64,000 bases of DNA from Acetobacter lovaniensis (GCF_014207635.1 NZ_JACHIE010000001.1:62001-126000), one strand, 5' to 3'; counted from the stretch's first letter, positions 1-14,279 are shown. A program made the numbers and translations. Notes: generated by a model not told the origin, from the sequence alone.

Positions 1-303
1 CTCGCCGCGATAATCTTCATCAATGGTTCCCGGCGCGTTTGGCAGGACAATTCCATGTTTAAGGGCCAGCCCGGAGCGGGGGCGCACCTGCAATTCATAC
101 CCGGCAGGAAGGGCAATGCTCAACCCGGTTGGGACAAGCCCTCTCTGCCCCGGCTCAAGCAGCATGGGAGCATCAAGAGCTGCCAGAAGGTCCATCCCCG
201 CAGCACCCTGTGTGGCATATGCTGGCAGGGGGAGGTCCAGTCCATGAGAAAGTCGCCGAACCTTTATACCTACGGTACCAGACGGTTTTTCAGAGACGGA
301 CAT
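1..303 (-). CDS. dut: dUTP diphosphatase (dUTPase), C-terminal part outside window
   Basis: Hydrolyses dUTP to dUMP and pyrophosphate, which keeps uracil out of DNA and feeds dTMP synthesis. The reading frame starts at the ATG complementary to 301-303 and stays open to base 1, so 101 codons are visible and the C-terminus lies outside. Trimeric dUTPase motifs are clear: motif 1 AGMDLLA near residue 35, motif 2 [11 protein letters not shown] near 80 and the start of motif 3 [13 protein letters not shown] at about 90-101, with the catalytic Asp of the GTID segment. It lies 39 bases downstream of coaBC on the same strand, a common alphaproteobacterial order. Motifs 4 and 5 cannot be checked here. 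Confidence 0.95.
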   Translation of the reverse strand, partial: MSVSEKPSGTVGIKVRRLSHGLDLPLPAYATQGAAGMDLLAALDAPMLLEPGQRGLVPTGLSIALPAGYELQVRPRSGLALKHGIVLPNAPGTIDEDYRGE

Positions 304-342
304 GCACTACTCCTTGGATTTAAACCAGATATTGTATCAGCG

Positions 343-1569
343 TTATTCAGAAAGCCAGTCTGTTATCCGCACGGCAAGCTGTTTTGCCACGTCTGCCTTG
401 CTCATTCTGGGCCAGTGCTCAACGTTACTGGCGGTTATCAGCACAACTTCGTTGTCCGCCCCACCCATATTGCCGGTCTGGGGGCTTACGTCGTTCGCCA
501 CAATCCAGTCGCACTGCTTGCGCTGACGCTTGGCGGTAGCATGCGCGACGACATTTTCAGTCTCAGCCGCAAACCCTACCACCAGCCGGGGCCTGCCCGC
601 GCCCGGAGCAGAAAGTTCGGCCAGAATATCAGGGTTGGGCACAAGCTTTATGGAAGGGGCCGCATCAGAGCCACCGGTCTTTTTTATTTTCTGCCCGGCT
701 TCATGCTCAGGCCGCCAATCGGCCACCGCGGCAGTGCATACCGCCACATCAAACGGCCCGCTCCCCATAACGAGAGCCTGCATTTCCCGCGCGGTTTCGC
801 ACGCCAGATACGTCACCCCGGCAGGAGGGAGAAGGGATACAGGGCCACTCACCAGAGTAACCCTTGCTCCCATGTCAGCCAGAGCCGAGGCAAGGGCAAA
901 ACCCTGCTGGCCGGACGACCTGTTGGCAAGGTAGCGCACAGGGTCCAGTGGCTCATGCGTTGGCCCCGCCGTAACCACAATACTACACCCCGCCAGCGGC
1001 CCTGTCTGACATTGTTGCTGGCGGAAAAAAGCCAGAACTGCGTCTTTGATTTCAACAGGCTCAGGCATACGCCCCGGCCCAAACTCGCCACAGGCCATAG
1101 GCCCACTGGCTGGCGGCAGGATATGCACGCCACGTTTGGCCAGCAAGGCAACATTGGCCTGAGTTGCGGGGTGCTCCCACATGCGCACGTTCATGGCAGG
1201 CACGGCCATAACTGGGGCATCGGTTGCAAGGAGCAGTGCTCCGGCAAGGTCATCCGCCAGACCACCGGCCATGCGCGCCAGCAAATTGGCCGATGCCGGG
1301 CAGACAAGCACCAGATCCGCCGAACGTGAAAGGGCGATATGCCCCATTTCCTGCTCGGCTGTCAGGGAGAACAGGTCCGTATGCACCGGCTGCCCGCTCA
1401 GGGCCTGTAAGGTGAGGGGCGTTACAAACTGGCTCCCCCCTTCGGTCAGCACGCACCGGACCTGCATGCCTTCCGCCTGTAGCAGGCGCACCAGTTCCGG
1501 GGCTTTGAAGGCGGCAATACTACCACCAACAATCAGCAGAACCGAACGGGCAGGGGAGGACGCAGACAT
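343..1569 (-). CDS. coaBC: Bifunctional phosphopantothenoylcysteine decarboxylase / phosphopantothenate-cysteine ligase
   Basis: Makes 4'-phosphopantetheine for coenzyme A: the CoaB half ligates cysteine to 4'-phosphopantothenate and the FMN-dependent CoaC half decarboxylates the product. The 408-residue length is normal for the fusion. The N-terminal CoaC domain shows GSIAAFK near residue 16, the catalytic His in MGHIALS (H77), PAMNVRMW at 124-131 and the conserved Cys in MACGEFG (C160). The CoaB domain begins near residue 190 with VTAGPTHEPLDPVRY and later VVGFAAETEN and DWIVANDVS. It follows ubiE by 6 bases and precedes dut, so the three are probably co-transcribed. Confidence 0.97.
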   Translation of the reverse strand: MSASSPARSVLLIVGGSIAAFKAPELVRLLQAEGMQVRCVLTEGGSQFVTPLTLQALSGQPVHTDLFSLTAEQEMGHIALSRSADLVLVCPASANLLARMAGGLADDLAGALLLATDAPVMAVPAMNVRMWEHPATQANVALLAKRGVHILPPASGPMACGEFGPGRMPEPVEIKDAVLAFFRQQQCQTGPLAGCSIVVTAGPTHEPLDPVRYLANRSSGQQGFALASALADMGARVTLVSGPVSLLPPAGVTYLACETAREMQALVMGSGPFDVAVCTAAVADWRPEHEAGQKIKKTGGSDAAPSIKLVPNPDILAELSAPGAGRPRLVVGFAAETENVVAHATAKRQRKQCDWIVANDVSPQTGNMGGADNEVVLITASNVEHWPRMSKADVAKQLAVRITDWLSE

Positions 1570-1575
1570 GCCTGA

Positions 1576-2358
1576 TCAGATACGCCAGCCGGAATGGATG
1601 GCCGCAATCCCGCCAGACAGGGACTGATAACGCACATGGGACAGACCAGCCTCGCGGAACATGTCCGCCAGTGTTTCCTGATCCGGGAACATGCGTATGC
1701 TTTCCGCCAGATACTGGTAGCTTTCTCGGTCCTTGGCAACGATCCCGCCCATGGCAGGCAGCACCTTGAAAGACCACGCATCATAAATAGGAGCCAGTGC
1801 GGCAACCTGCACGCGCGAGAATTCCAGACACAAAAAGCGTCCACCGGGCTTGAGCACGCGGCGCGCCTCGCGGATCACGGCCAGCTTGTCCGTGCAGTTA
1901 CGCAAACCGAAGGCGATGGAAACGCGATCTACAGACATATCGCGCACGGGAATAGCTTCGGCATCCACAACGCAGAAGGAAAGATCGGACACCAGACCAC
2001 GGTTCAGAGCCCGGTCACGCCCGACAGAGAGCATGCTGCGGTTGATGTCGGTCATAACAACAGGGCCGCCACCTGCCTTGAGCCAGCCGAACGAAATATC
2101 GCCCGTACCACCGGCAAGGTCGAGCAGTGTCAGGCCGGGCTGAGGGCCGAGTTCCGTTACGAATATGCGCTTCCATATTCGGTGGATACCCAGCGACATG
2201 ATGTCGTTCATCACGTCATATTGTCCGGCCACGCTGTCAAACACGCCGCGGACGAGGTTTTTCTTTTCTTCCTTCCTGACGGAGCGGAAGCCAAAATCCG
2301 TTTCTTCCACAGTGACGTCAGAAGGAGCGGGGGAGGGCGCAAAAGAGTTGTCGGTCAT
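1576..2358 (-). CDS. ubiE: Demethylmenaquinone / 2-methoxy-6-polyprenyl-benzoquinol methylase
   Basis: SAM-dependent C-methyltransferase of ubiquinone biosynthesis; acetic acid bacteria use ubiquinone for their periplasmic oxidases. The 260-residue product has the class I motif [11 protein letters not shown] near residue 80, a second acidic motif around [10 protein letters not shown], and the UbiE-specific region with [12 protein letters not shown] and the long [12 protein letters not shown] segment. The start is supported by a GAGGAAA purine stretch just upstream. It heads the minus-strand group ubiE-coaBC-dut and diverges from mutM, with only 29 bases between the two start codons. Confidence 0.96.
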   Translation of the reverse strand: MTDNSFAPSPAPSDVTVEETDFGFRSVRKEEKKNLVRGVFDSVAGQYDVMNDIMSLGIHRIWKRIFVTELGPQPGLTLLDLAGGTGDISFGWLKAGGGPVVMTDINRSMLSVGRDRALNRGLVSDLSFCVVDAEAIPVRDMSVDRVSIAFGLRNCTDKLAVIREARRVLKPGGRFLCLEFSRVQVAALAPIYDAWSFKVLPAMGGIVAKDRESYQYLAESIRMFPDQETLADMFREAGLSHVRYQSLSGGIAAIHSGWRI

Positions 2359-2387
2359 GGGTTTCCTCTATACCCTGCTTTTTAGCC

Positions 2388-3227
2388 ATGCCGGAACTCC
2401 CCGAAGTAGAAACCGTGATGCGCGGTATGCAGATAGCCCTGCAAGATCGCGTTATTGAACAGACCATCATCCGTCGCCACGACCTGAGATGGCGGATTCC
2501 TGCCGATTTTTCGCAGCAGGTTACGGGTTCCACGATCCTGAACTTTTATCGGCGTGGCAAATATATTCTTATCCGCCTGTCCTGTGGCCAATCGATTGTG
2601 CTGCATCTGGGCATGTCCGGGCGGGTGCTACTCGATTCTCCCAAAACGCCCCAACCGCACGAGCATGTGGTTTTTGTAACCGATGACGGCAAACGCTGCG
2701 GATACATAGACCCACGTCGTTTTGGCATGCTGGACCTTGTTCCCACCCACGAGGAAGGCACCTACCGCGCTTTTGTAAAAATGGGACCCGAACCATTGGG
2801 CAACCAGTTCAGCTCACAAACTTTGCTGGACGCGGGCAAAGGGCGGCGCACAGCCATAAAACCCTTCCTGCTTGACCAGCATGTGGTGGCCGGGCTGGGC
2901 AATATTTATGTATGCGAAGCCCTTTACCGTGCAGGCATTGCGCCAACCATGCCGGCCTGCGACCTCAGACCCAGAGCGGCAGGGGGGCTGGTCCGCGCCA
3001 TCCGTGCCGTTCTGCAGGACGCCATTGCCGCAGGCGGGTCCAGTCTGAAGGACTACGTGCGACCAGAGGGCGGGCTCGGCTACTTCCAGCACGCATGGCA
3101 GGTTTACGGCAAAAAGAACCAGCCGTGCCCCACGTGCCCCGGCACCCCCGGATGCGCCGGTGTGCAGCATATGACACAAGCCGGTCGCACGACGTTTTTC
3201 TGCCCGCAACATCAGAAAAACGGGTAA
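2388..3227 (+). CDS. mutM: Formamidopyrimidine-DNA glycosylase
   Basis: Base-excision repair enzyme that removes 8-oxoguanine and other oxidised purines and cleaves the abasic site. The start is set by the invariant N-terminus [10 protein letters not shown], whose Pro2 is the Schiff-base nucleophile and Glu3 the general acid; [10 protein letters not shown] carries the conserved Lys near residue 57 and the H2TH region ([19 protein letters not shown]) is intact. The C-terminal zinc finger begins with CPTC as usual but ends FFCPQHQ, so the fourth ligand position holds His, giving a possible Cys3His site, with a short Pro/Gly-rich insert between the halves. There is no clear ribosome-binding site; the message may be leaderless or start inside ubiE. 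Confidence 0.96.
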   Translation: MPELPEVETVMRGMQIALQDRVIEQTIIRRHDLRWRIPADFSQQVTGSTILNFYRRGKYILIRLSCGQSIVLHLGMSGRVLLDSPKTPQPHEHVVFVTDDGKRCGYIDPRRFGMLDLVPTHEEGTYRAFVKMGPEPLGNQFSSQTLLDAGKGRRTAIKPFLLDQHVVAGLGNIYVCEALYRAGIAPTMPACDLRPRAAGGLVRAIRAVLQDAIAAGGSSLKDYVRPEGGLGYFQHAWQVYGKKNQPCPTCPGTPGCAGVQHMTQAGRTTFFCPQHQKNG

Positions 3228-3365
3228 AATTCGAGCATTCGGACCGGAACATGCTTGACTGAAAGCGCATGCGTGCATTACAGCACCGCTTACTCTTTGT
3301 GCTGACGGGCCATTGCGGCGCGTTGGCACCTTACTTTTTCTTAGTGCTGGACAGAATAGAAACTC

Positions 3366-3635
3366 ATGGCGAATATCGCTTCGGCGCGTAAGCGCATCCG
3401 GCAGACCGCAAAGCGGACTGCCCGTAACACGGCCCGCAAATCCCGCATGCGTACTTTCATCAAGAAAGTGGAAACCGCGATTGAAGCCGGGGATCAGGCA
3501 GCCGCTCGTGAAGCCCTCCGCGTTGCACAGCCGGAAATCCAGCGTGCAGCCAGCAAAGGCGTTGCACACCACAACACGGTTGCCCGCAAGATTTCCCGCC
3601 TGTCTGCCCGTATCAAAGCGCTGGCAGCAGCGTAA
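3366..3635 (+). CDS. rpsT: 30S ribosomal protein S20
   Basis: Binds 16S rRNA in the bottom of the small subunit during assembly. The 89-residue basic protein has the expected N-terminus [17 protein letters not shown], a [10 protein letters not shown] core and an [20 protein letters not shown]-terminal helix. It stands alone, 138 bases after mutM, and is closed by a hairpin with a T-run. Its position directly upstream of dnaA is common in Alphaproteobacteria. Only a weak purine stretch (GAATAGAAA) precedes the start. Confidence 0.97.
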   Translation: MANIASARKRIRQTAKRTARNTARKSRMRTFIKKVETAIEAGDQAAAREALRVAQPEIQRAASKGVAHHNTVARKISRLSARIKALAAA

Positions 3636-3975
3636 TCAGGCGATCGGGCACCCCGCAGGGGGAGCCCATGCGATTGTTTGCAGCAAAGCCGAATCATCAG
3701 GCTGATGGTTCGGCTTTGTTTTTGTATAGGGCTATTTCCTGCCATAATCCTGCCTTGCAGCCCGAAAATGCTTTTTCGTTGCCCGCAGGCATGACACTGC
3801 TTTATCTTGGTTAGAATACCCTTGAGCAAGCCAGACCAAAAAGAGTATCCACGGTCCTGCTGAGGCAAGGTATACGCATCTGGATAAACAAGCATCGGCA
3901 GCCTGTGTTAGAGCACGGACGCCGTTGATTTTTTTGCGCAGCATATGCGCCTTTAATGACCGCTCGGGAGCAAAA
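3636..3975. other. rpsT-dnaA intergenic region with DnaA-box-like sites
   Basis: This 340-base gene-free stretch holds the rpsT terminator at its left end and the dnaA promoter and leader. A TAGAAT element at 3812-3817, with a poor upstream ATGACA at 3791-3796 (15-base spacer), could be a promoter. Two DnaA-box-like nonamers follow: GTATCCACG at 3845-3853 (7 of 9 to TTATCCACA) and, on the minus strand, TTATCCAGA at 3879-3887 (8 of 9). They could serve dnaA autoregulation or be part of an origin. I see no dense box array or strongly AT-rich unwinding element, so I do not call an origin. Confidence 0.4.
3681..3724 (+). terminator. Rho-independent terminator of rpsT
   Basis: Arms AAAGCCGAATCATCAG (3685-3700) and CTGATGGTTCGGCTTT (3702-3717) pair along almost their whole length with one imperfect position, and a T-rich tail GTTTTTG follows. 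It lies about 50 bases after the rpsT stop. Confidence 0.85.
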
Positions 3976-5412
3976 ATGACAATCGGAGTGGACGATGACG
4001 AAAGCGCCTTTTCCCGACTGGAAGACAATAAAGGCCTTGCGGAATCGTGGCTGCGTATCTGTGGCCGCCTGAAAGGTGAGGTCGGGGAGGTTGAATATCG
4101 CACCTGGCTAACCCAGATTGCCCTCGGGCCGATTGATGGCGACGAAATTACGCTCCTTCTGCCCACCCGCTTTTTGCGTGACTGGGTCCGCAGTCAGTAC
4201 GGCGACCGGCTGAACGAGCTGTGGCACAACGAGGTTCCCTCCCTTCGGCGGGTTGAATTGCAGGTTGCACGCGCCGGTGACCCGGCTCCGCTACCTGTCA
4301 CTGAAGTTGCCGCTGCCCCAGCAAGTGCCCCCCTCCCCACGGAAGACAGCAGCCCGGCAAGCCGCCCCATTGCCGAAGTGCGTAGTGACCTTGTGACCGC
4401 GCTGGACAGCCGGTTTACGTTTGACACGTTCGTTGTCGGCAAACCCAACGAATTTGCCTATGCCTGCGCGCGCAGGGTGGCTGAAAAGCCTTCCAGCGTC
4501 GGCTTTAATCCGCTTTTCCTGTACGGTGGTGTTGGCTTGGGTAAAACACACCTCATGCACGCCATTGGTGCGGAACTGGTTAAAAGTGGCAATGTCTCGG
4601 TGGCCTACATGTCCGCCGAAAAGTTCATGTACCGCTTTATTGCGGCCATTCGCTCCCAGTCCACGATCGAGTTCAAGGAGCAGCTTCGCTCTGTGGATGT
4701 CCTGATGATCGATGATCTCCAGTTCCTGATCGGCAAGGACAATACGCAGGAAGAGTTCTTCCATACATTTAACGCTCTGGTGGATGCAGGGCGGCAGATC
4801 GTGGTTTCAGCCGACAAGTCCCCCTCGGACCTGTCCGGGCTGGAGGACAGGCTCCGCACCCGTCTGGGCTGCGGCATGGTGGCAGATATTCACGCCACGA
4901 CATTTGAACTGCGCATTTCCATTCTGGAAGCCAAAGCGGCTGCATCCGGTGTGGTAGTTCCGGCAAAGGTGCTGGAATTCCTTGCACACAAGATCACATC
5001 CAATGTGCGTGAACTTGAAGGCGCACTGAACCGCCTGATCGCCCATGCCAACCTGTTTGGCCGTCCGGTTACGCTCGAAGCCACACAGGATGTGCTGCAC
5101 GATATTCTCAAGGCCCACGACCGGCGCGTGACCATTGAGGAAATCCAGAAAAAAGTGGCTGAACACTGGAATATTCGCCTAACGGACATGTCCTCCGCCC
5201 GCCGTGCGCGCAACGTGGCCCGCCCGCGTCAGGTGGCCATGTATCTGGCCAAGCAGTTGACCAGCCGTTCGCTGCCTGAAATTGGCCGCAAGTTTGGTAA
5301 TCGTGACCACACCACCGTCATGCATGCGGTTAATCGCGTAACGGAACTGATGGAGCGTGACGCGGCATTTGCAGAAGATGTGGAACTGATGCGCCGCATG
5401 CTGGAGAGCTAG
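3976..5412 (+). CDS. dnaA: Chromosomal replication initiator protein DnaA
   Basis: Binds DnaA boxes at the origin, melts it and helps load the helicase; also a transcription factor. I start at the ATG at 3976 (MTIGVDDDES, 478 residues), preceded by GGGAG at a good distance, not at the ATG 17 codons upstream, which lacks one. Domain I carries the WLTQI region, a Pro/Ala-rich linker (domain II, about 100-135) follows, then AAA+ Walker A GGVGLGKTHL (about 184-193), Walker B VLMIDDLQF and a sensor region RTRLGCG. Domain IV has the DNA-binding helix-turn-helix and the signature GNRDHTTVMHAV. It leads dnaA-dnaN-recF-gyrB. Confidence 0.98.
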   Translation: MTIGVDDDESAFSRLEDNKGLAESWLRICGRLKGEVGEVEYRTWLTQIALGPIDGDEITLLLPTRFLRDWVRSQYGDRLNELWHNEVPSLRRVELQVARAGDPAPLPVTEVAAAPASAPLPTEDSSPASRPIAEVRSDLVTALDSRFTFDTFVVGKPNEFAYACARRVAEKPSSVGFNPLFLYGGVGLGKTHLMHAIGAELVKSGNVSVAYMSAEKFMYRFIAAIRSQSTIEFKEQLRSVDVLMIDDLQFLIGKDNTQEEFFHTFNALVDAGRQIVVSADKSPSDLSGLEDRLRTRLGCGMVADIHATTFELRISILEAKAAASGVVVPAKVLEFLAHKITSNVRELEGALNRLIAHANLFGRPVTLEATQDVLHDILKAHDRRVTIEEIQKKVAEHWNIRLTDMSSARRARNVARPRQVAMYLAKQLTSRSLPEIGRKFGNRDHTTVMHAVNRVTELMERDAAFAEDVELMRRMLES

Positions 5413-5432
5413 AACCAGCACTTTCAAAAAGA

Positions 5433-5460
5433 TTGACGGATCAACGCGGCCTGTTAGTTT
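5433..5460 (+). promoter_or_regulatory. Possible dnaN promoter
   Basis: TTGACG at 5433-5438 is a good -35 element; TAGTTT at 5455-5460 lies 16 bases downstream, and a better -10-like TAGAAT (5461-5466) is only reached with a 22-base spacer. The site is in the 117-base gap between dnaA and dnaN. A DnaA-box-like TTATCCATT (minus strand, 5464-5472, 7 of 9) overlaps it. This is a pattern match only. Confidence 0.35.
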
Positions 5461-5529
5461 TAGAATGGATAAGACGGGTTCCATCTCCGCTCAGGAGTGC
5501 AGAACTTGCTGTGCAGGAAAGAGGGATAC

Positions 5530-6654
5530 ATGAAGTTTTCGGCAGAGCGCGCAACGCTCCTTAAAGCGTTGGCTCATATCCAGAGCGTGGCGGAAAAACG
5601 TAACACCATTCCCATTCTCGCCAACGTGCTCATGCAGGCTACAAACGGGCAGCTATGCCTGAAAGCCACCGACATGGAAATCGAGGTGGTTGAAACCATA
5701 CCCGCCACCATCACGCGGGAAGGGGCCACAACCGCTCCGGCATCCGTGCTGTACGAAATCGTGCGCAAGCTGCCTGATGGCGTTGAAGTTGAGCTCGACC
5801 AGACAGACAGCGATGGCCAGCTCCACCTGCGCGCAGGCCGCTATGCCACCCACCTGAATGTGCTGAGCGTTGACGATTTTCCGTCCATGGGGGCTGGGGA
5901 CTTCCCGCACAAGTTCCAGTTGAATGGAGCGATCCTGCGTTCGCTGATCGACCGCACGCGCTTTGCCATTTCCACGGAAGAAACACGCTATTACCTGAAC
6001 GGCATTTTCCTGCATGCCGCAGACATTGACGGCAAACCGCTACTCCGCGCTGTTGCCACAGACGGCCACCGTCTGGCACGGGTAGAGGCAGAAATGCCCG
6101 CAGGTGCCGCAGGCATGCCCGGCGTGATTATCCCGCGTAAAACCGTGGCAGAACTGCGCAAACTGATTGATGAAGCGCCAGAACACATTGGCGTTGCCCT
6201 TTCTGAAACCAGAATTCAGTTTACGGTTGGGCCGATCACCCTGACCTCCAAACTGATAGATGGCACCTTCCCCGAATACGAACGTGTTATTCCGCGCAAT
6301 AACACGCGTATTCTGCGCGTTGGCAAAAAAGACTTCTCCGATGCGGTGGCACGTGTGGCCGCCATTAGTCAGGAACGCTCCCGCCCGGTCAAGCTGATGC
6401 TCGAACCTGGCCTGCTTACCCTTTCCGCCAGCAGCGCAGAGCAGGGGACGGCCAAGGAAGAACTGGACGACAACCGGATTTCCTATGACGCCGAAGCGCT
6501 GGAAATCGGCTTTCAGGCCCGCTACCTCAACGATATTACCGATCAGGTGGAAAAAGAGGTTGAGTTCTGCTTCGCGGATAGTGCATCCCCCACCATTGTC
6601 CGGGATGTGGATAGCCCGTCCGCTTTGTATGTTCTGATGCCGATGCGCGTGTGA
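5530..6654 (+). CDS. dnaN: DNA polymerase III beta subunit (sliding clamp)
   Basis: Dimeric ring that tethers the replicative polymerase to DNA and serves as a platform for repair proteins. The ATG at 5530 (MKFSAERATLLKAL, 374 residues) is chosen over an in-frame upstream start because it matches the family N-terminus and follows AAAGAGGG. Three clamp folds of about 120 residues are visible, including the LRAGRYATHLNVLSVDDFP region, the TDGHRLA motif and the C-terminal end YVLMPMRV that contributes to the peptide-binding pocket. Its stop overlaps the recF start by 4 bases (GTGA), so recF translation is probably coupled. Confidence 0.98.
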   Translation: MKFSAERATLLKALAHIQSVAEKRNTIPILANVLMQATNGQLCLKATDMEIEVVETIPATITREGATTAPASVLYEIVRKLPDGVEVELDQTDSDGQLHLRAGRYATHLNVLSVDDFPSMGAGDFPHKFQLNGAILRSLIDRTRFAISTEETRYYLNGIFLHAADIDGKPLLRAVATDGHRLARVEAEMPAGAAGMPGVIIPRKTVAELRKLIDEAPEHIGVALSETRIQFTVGPITLTSKLIDGTFPEYERVIPRNNTRILRVGKKDFSDAVARVAAISQERSRPVKLMLEPGLLTLSASSAEQGTAKEELDDNRISYDAEALEIGFQARYLNDITDQVEKEVEFCFADSASPTIVRDVDSPSALYVLMPMRV

Positions 6655-7838
6655 CAAGCGCCGCACCACACCTGCACACATCACCCACCTTGTTCACCAG
6701 CAAGGTGGGGCAACCTTCCTCGCGGTTGCAACTGGCCAGACTGACCCTCTGCCGCTTTCGGAACTACGATCAGCTTACCCTTTGCCCTCAGGCCCCCATC
6801 GTTGTGCTGACAGGGGAAAACGGCAGCGGGAAAACCAACCTGCTCGAAGCGGCCTCGCTCCTCACACCCGGTCGCGGCCTGCGCGGCGCATCCCTTGGCC
6901 AGTTTGGCCAGAATGGAAGTGCTCACTGGGGCATTGCCTCCCAAATTCTGGTTGACGGCGACCCCATAGAGCTTGGCACAGGGCTTCAGCCCGGAACGGA
7001 TGCTCCACGCCGCATTTTTCTGCTCAACGGCAAACCCCTTCGTAATCAGAACGCATGGGAAAACCCGCTGGCCGCTGTCTGGCTAACCCCGCAGATGGAC
7101 CGGCTGTTCAGTGAAAGCGCATCCGGGCGGCGGCGTTTTCTGGATCGGCTGGTCATGGCGGCTTATCCCCACCATGCGCGCGAACTGGCAGCCTATGATC
7201 GTGCCATGAGCCAGCGAAACCGCCTGCTACAAACCCGCGCCAATGAACCTGTCTGGTTATCCGGGCTGGAGGCCGCCATGGCGCGGCATGGCGTATCGGT
7301 CACAGCCGCACGGAACGAGACTGTCCGCCAGATCAACCTCTACGCCCGACAGGACATGGAGGCATTTCCCGCGGTCCAGATCAAGCTGCTCTGCACCATA
7401 GCGGACAGGCTGGGACAGAATCCTGCCCTGCAGGTGGAAGACTGGCTCAGGGAGCAACTGGCCAGTGCACGCATGATGGACCGGGAAAAAGGACGCACCA
7501 GCCTAGGGGTGCATAAGAGCGACTTCGCACTTACCGACCTTAAAAAACAGCTCCCGGCAGCACTGGCCAGCACTGGCCAGCAGAAATCTCTGCTCATTGG
7601 GCTTATTCTGGCCCATGCCCGTCTGGTCAGGGACCACAGGGGAACGGCCCCGCTATTGCTGCTGGATGAACCTCTGGTCCATCTGGATGAACAGCGCCGA
7701 TTATCCCTGCAAAAGATTCTGCAAGATTTTCAAAGTACTGTGCTCATAACCGGCACGGACCGGGCTCCGTTTGCGCCATTGCAGGGGCATGCCGAGTTCG
7801 CAACACTCCGGCAGGGCTCTTTTTTGTCGATCTGCTGA
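6651..7838 (+). CDS. recF: DNA replication and repair protein RecF
   Basis: SMC-like ABC ATPase that binds gapped DNA and helps RecOR load RecA. The protein has Walker A GENGSGKTN, the ABC signature region STGQQKSLLIGL and Walker B PLLLLDEPLVHLDE. The GTG start at 6651 overlaps the dnaN stop; it gives about 27 residues before the usual beginning (LARLTLCRFRNYDQ), so the N-terminus is longer than in many RecF proteins and a downstream start cannot be excluded. At 395 residues it is otherwise normal. It lies between dnaN and gyrB in the classic replication cluster. Confidence 0.95.
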   Translation: MTSAAPHLHTSPTLFTSKVGQPSSRLQLARLTLCRFRNYDQLTLCPQAPIVVLTGENGSGKTNLLEAASLLTPGRGLRGASLGQFGQNGSAHWGIASQILVDGDPIELGTGLQPGTDAPRRIFLLNGKPLRNQNAWENPLAAVWLTPQMDRLFSESASGRRRFLDRLVMAAYPHHARELAAYDRAMSQRNRLLQTRANEPVWLSGLEAAMARHGVSVTAARNETVRQINLYARQDMEAFPAVQIKLLCTIADRLGQNPALQVEDWLREQLASARMMDREKGRTSLGVHKSDFALTDLKKQLPAALASTGQQKSLLIGLILAHARLVRDHRGTAPLLLLDEPLVHLDEQRRLSLQKILQDFQSTVLITGTDRAPFAPLQGHAEFATLRQGSFLSIC

Positions 7839-7886
7839 CAAAAGGGGCCTTCGGGCGCTGGTCGCAATGCCGTGGGCGGAGTATAA

Positions 7887-10370
<2,484 letters not shown>

Positions 10371-10387
10371 GAGGTCTCGCTTACTCA

Positions 10388-10425
10388 CAAAAAAGACGCC
10401 ATGGTGATCCATGGCGTCTTTTTTT
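10388..10425. terminator. Bidirectional terminator between gyrB and kdsA
   Basis: A perfect hairpin, AAGACGCCATGG with CCATGGCGTCTT around a TGAT loop, is flanked by an A-run on the left and a T7 run on the right. It lies between convergent gyrB and kdsA and should stop transcription from both sides. Confidence 0.93.
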
Positions 10426-10445
10426 ATGCGTCATTTCTGAAGCTG

Positions 10446-13003
<2,558 letters not shown>

Positions 13004-13056
13004 TCATAACCTTCTCTGTAAACCAACCGGATATCAGAGAAGGATGTCAGCATTTT

Positions 13057-13401
13057 TCAGGGCTTGGGAGCCGCAGGGGGCGCTTTTGTCTGGACCGCGG
13101 GCGGAGCCGTCGTTGCCACGGGGGCGGTTTCCGCCGGGGGCTGGGCCAGAATGTCGTGCCCGGCACCAGTTACGCCGCCTTTATAGAGCATGGCAAGCAG
13201 GAGAGAGAGCAGCATGAACAGCCCTGCCAGCACGGCCGTTGTGCGGGTCAGCAGGTTGGCTGTCCCGCGGCCGGACATAAAGGCGCCCATACCCTGACTG
13301 TTACCAATACCAAGGCCGCCACCTTCGCTCCGCTGAATCAGCACAACGCCAATCAGAGCAATGGTGACACAGAAATGCAGGATCAGCAGGGCTGTCGTCA
13401 T
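13057..13401 (-). CDS. secG: Preprotein translocase subunit SecG
   Basis: Small inner-membrane subunit that assists the SecYEG channel. The 114-residue protein begins MTTALLILHFCVTIALIGVV (first membrane helix), then has the typical cytoplasmic loop with RSEGGGLGIG and a GRGTANLLTRTTAVLAG stretch leading into the second helix. The C-terminal third is a low-complexity Ala/Pro/Thr tail, common in alphaproteobacterial SecG. It lies 27 bases after tpiA, the usual neighbour. Confidence 0.95.
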   Translation of the reverse strand: MTTALLILHFCVTIALIGVVLIQRSEGGGLGIGNSQGMGAFMSGRGTANLLTRTTAVLAGLFMLLSLLLAMLYKGGVTGAGHDILAQPPAETAPVATTAPPAVQTKAPPAAPKP

Positions 13402-13428
13402 GTCGGGTTCCAGATCAAAGCAGCAATG

Positions 13429-14169
13429 TCAGGCAGCGGATGCTGCGTTGACAATAGAAAGAAATGCATCCGCCTTAAGGCTCGCGCCACCAACCAGTGC
13501 GCCCGCAACCTCGGGAATGGAAAGAACGGAAATAGCATTCCCAGCGTTTACGGACCCTCCATACAGGATTTTGATAGTTTTTCCAGCCTCACCAAACTGT
13601 CGGACCAATTCGGCACGCAGGAAAGACATGGTCTGGGCTATCTGGTCGGTTGTCGCGGCAAGCCCCGTTCCAATGGCCCAGATGGGTTCGTAAGCCACAA
13701 TACCGGTAAAACCATCGGGAAGCGAGCCCTTGATCTGCCAGCCAAGCACATCTTCGTACTCACCGCCTTCACGCTGGTCTTCGGTCTCGCCAACGCAGAC
13801 AATCGGGGTCAGGCCCGCCCTGGTAGCTGCCACGGCTTTTTCACGCACGGTTTCGTCCAGCTCACCGTGTTCCTGCCGCCGCTCTGAATGACCAAGAATC
13901 ACATAGCTGACGCCAAGATCAGCCAGCATGGTGGGGGAAATATCGCCCGTATGCGCTCCAGCAGCATCCTTATGACAATCCTGCGCACCAAGACCGATAG
14001 GAGAGGCAGCCAGCGCAGGCTGCACAAGCGCCAGCTGCGTAAAGGGAGGGCAGACAACCACATCCGGCGCAGTCGCGGGCAGGTCGCTTACCAGCGCCTG
14101 TACCAGCGCCTGTGCGTCCTGGCGTGTACCATTCATTTTCCAATTGCCGACAATAATCTGCCTGCTCAT
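13429..14169 (-). CDS. tpiA: Triosephosphate isomerase
   Basis: Interconverts dihydroxyacetone phosphate and glyceraldehyde 3-phosphate. I use the ATG complementary to 14167-14169 (MSRQIIVGNWKMNG, 246 residues), directly preceded by GGAGGAAGGG, rather than the open frame 29 codons further upstream. Catalytic residues are visible: Lys in GNWKMNG, His in ILGHSERR, Glu in VAYEPIWAIG, and the phosphate-binding YGGSVNAGN. It heads the minus-strand group tpiA-secG-pyrG-kdsA and diverges from ppiD, 232 bases away. Confidence 0.97.
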   Translation of the reverse strand: MSRQIIVGNWKMNGTRQDAQALVQALVSDLPATAPDVVVCPPFTQLALVQPALAASPIGLGAQDCHKDAAGAHTGDISPTMLADLGVSYVILGHSERRQEHGELDETVREKAVAATRAGLTPIVCVGETEDQREGGEYEDVLGWQIKGSLPDGFTGIVAYEPIWAIGTGLAATTDQIAQTMSFLRAELVRQFGEAGKTIKILYGGSVNAGNAISVLSIPEVAGALVGGASLKADAFLSIVNAASAA

Positions 14170-14273
14170 ACCCTTCCTCCAGTTCCTGTGCTGCCACGCG
14201 CTGCATGTGCGTCTGCCATGGCACTGTTGGCAACAGGCTAAACCATACACGCACACTCAGGCGCAAGAGAGGG

Positions 14274-14279
14274 ATTATA
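14274..14279 (-). promoter_or_regulatory. Possible -10 element of tpiA
   Basis: A perfect TATAAT on the minus strand lies about 105 bases upstream of the tpiA start in the divergent tpiA-ppiD gap. No good -35 hexamer sits 16-18 bases further upstream, so this is only a candidate. Confidence 0.35.

Noticed and set aside
55..1329. Long open frame on the plus strand opposite coaBC and dut
   Set aside because: It lies antisense to two clear genes, shows no family similarity and mirrors their codon structure.
3255..3283. Promoter upstream of rpsT (TTGACT with 17-base spacer)
   Set aside because: The -10 partner TTACAG matches the consensus at only two positions.
3636..3975. Replication origin upstream of dnaA
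   Set aside because: Only two DnaA-box-like sites and no clear unwinding element; not enough to call an origin.
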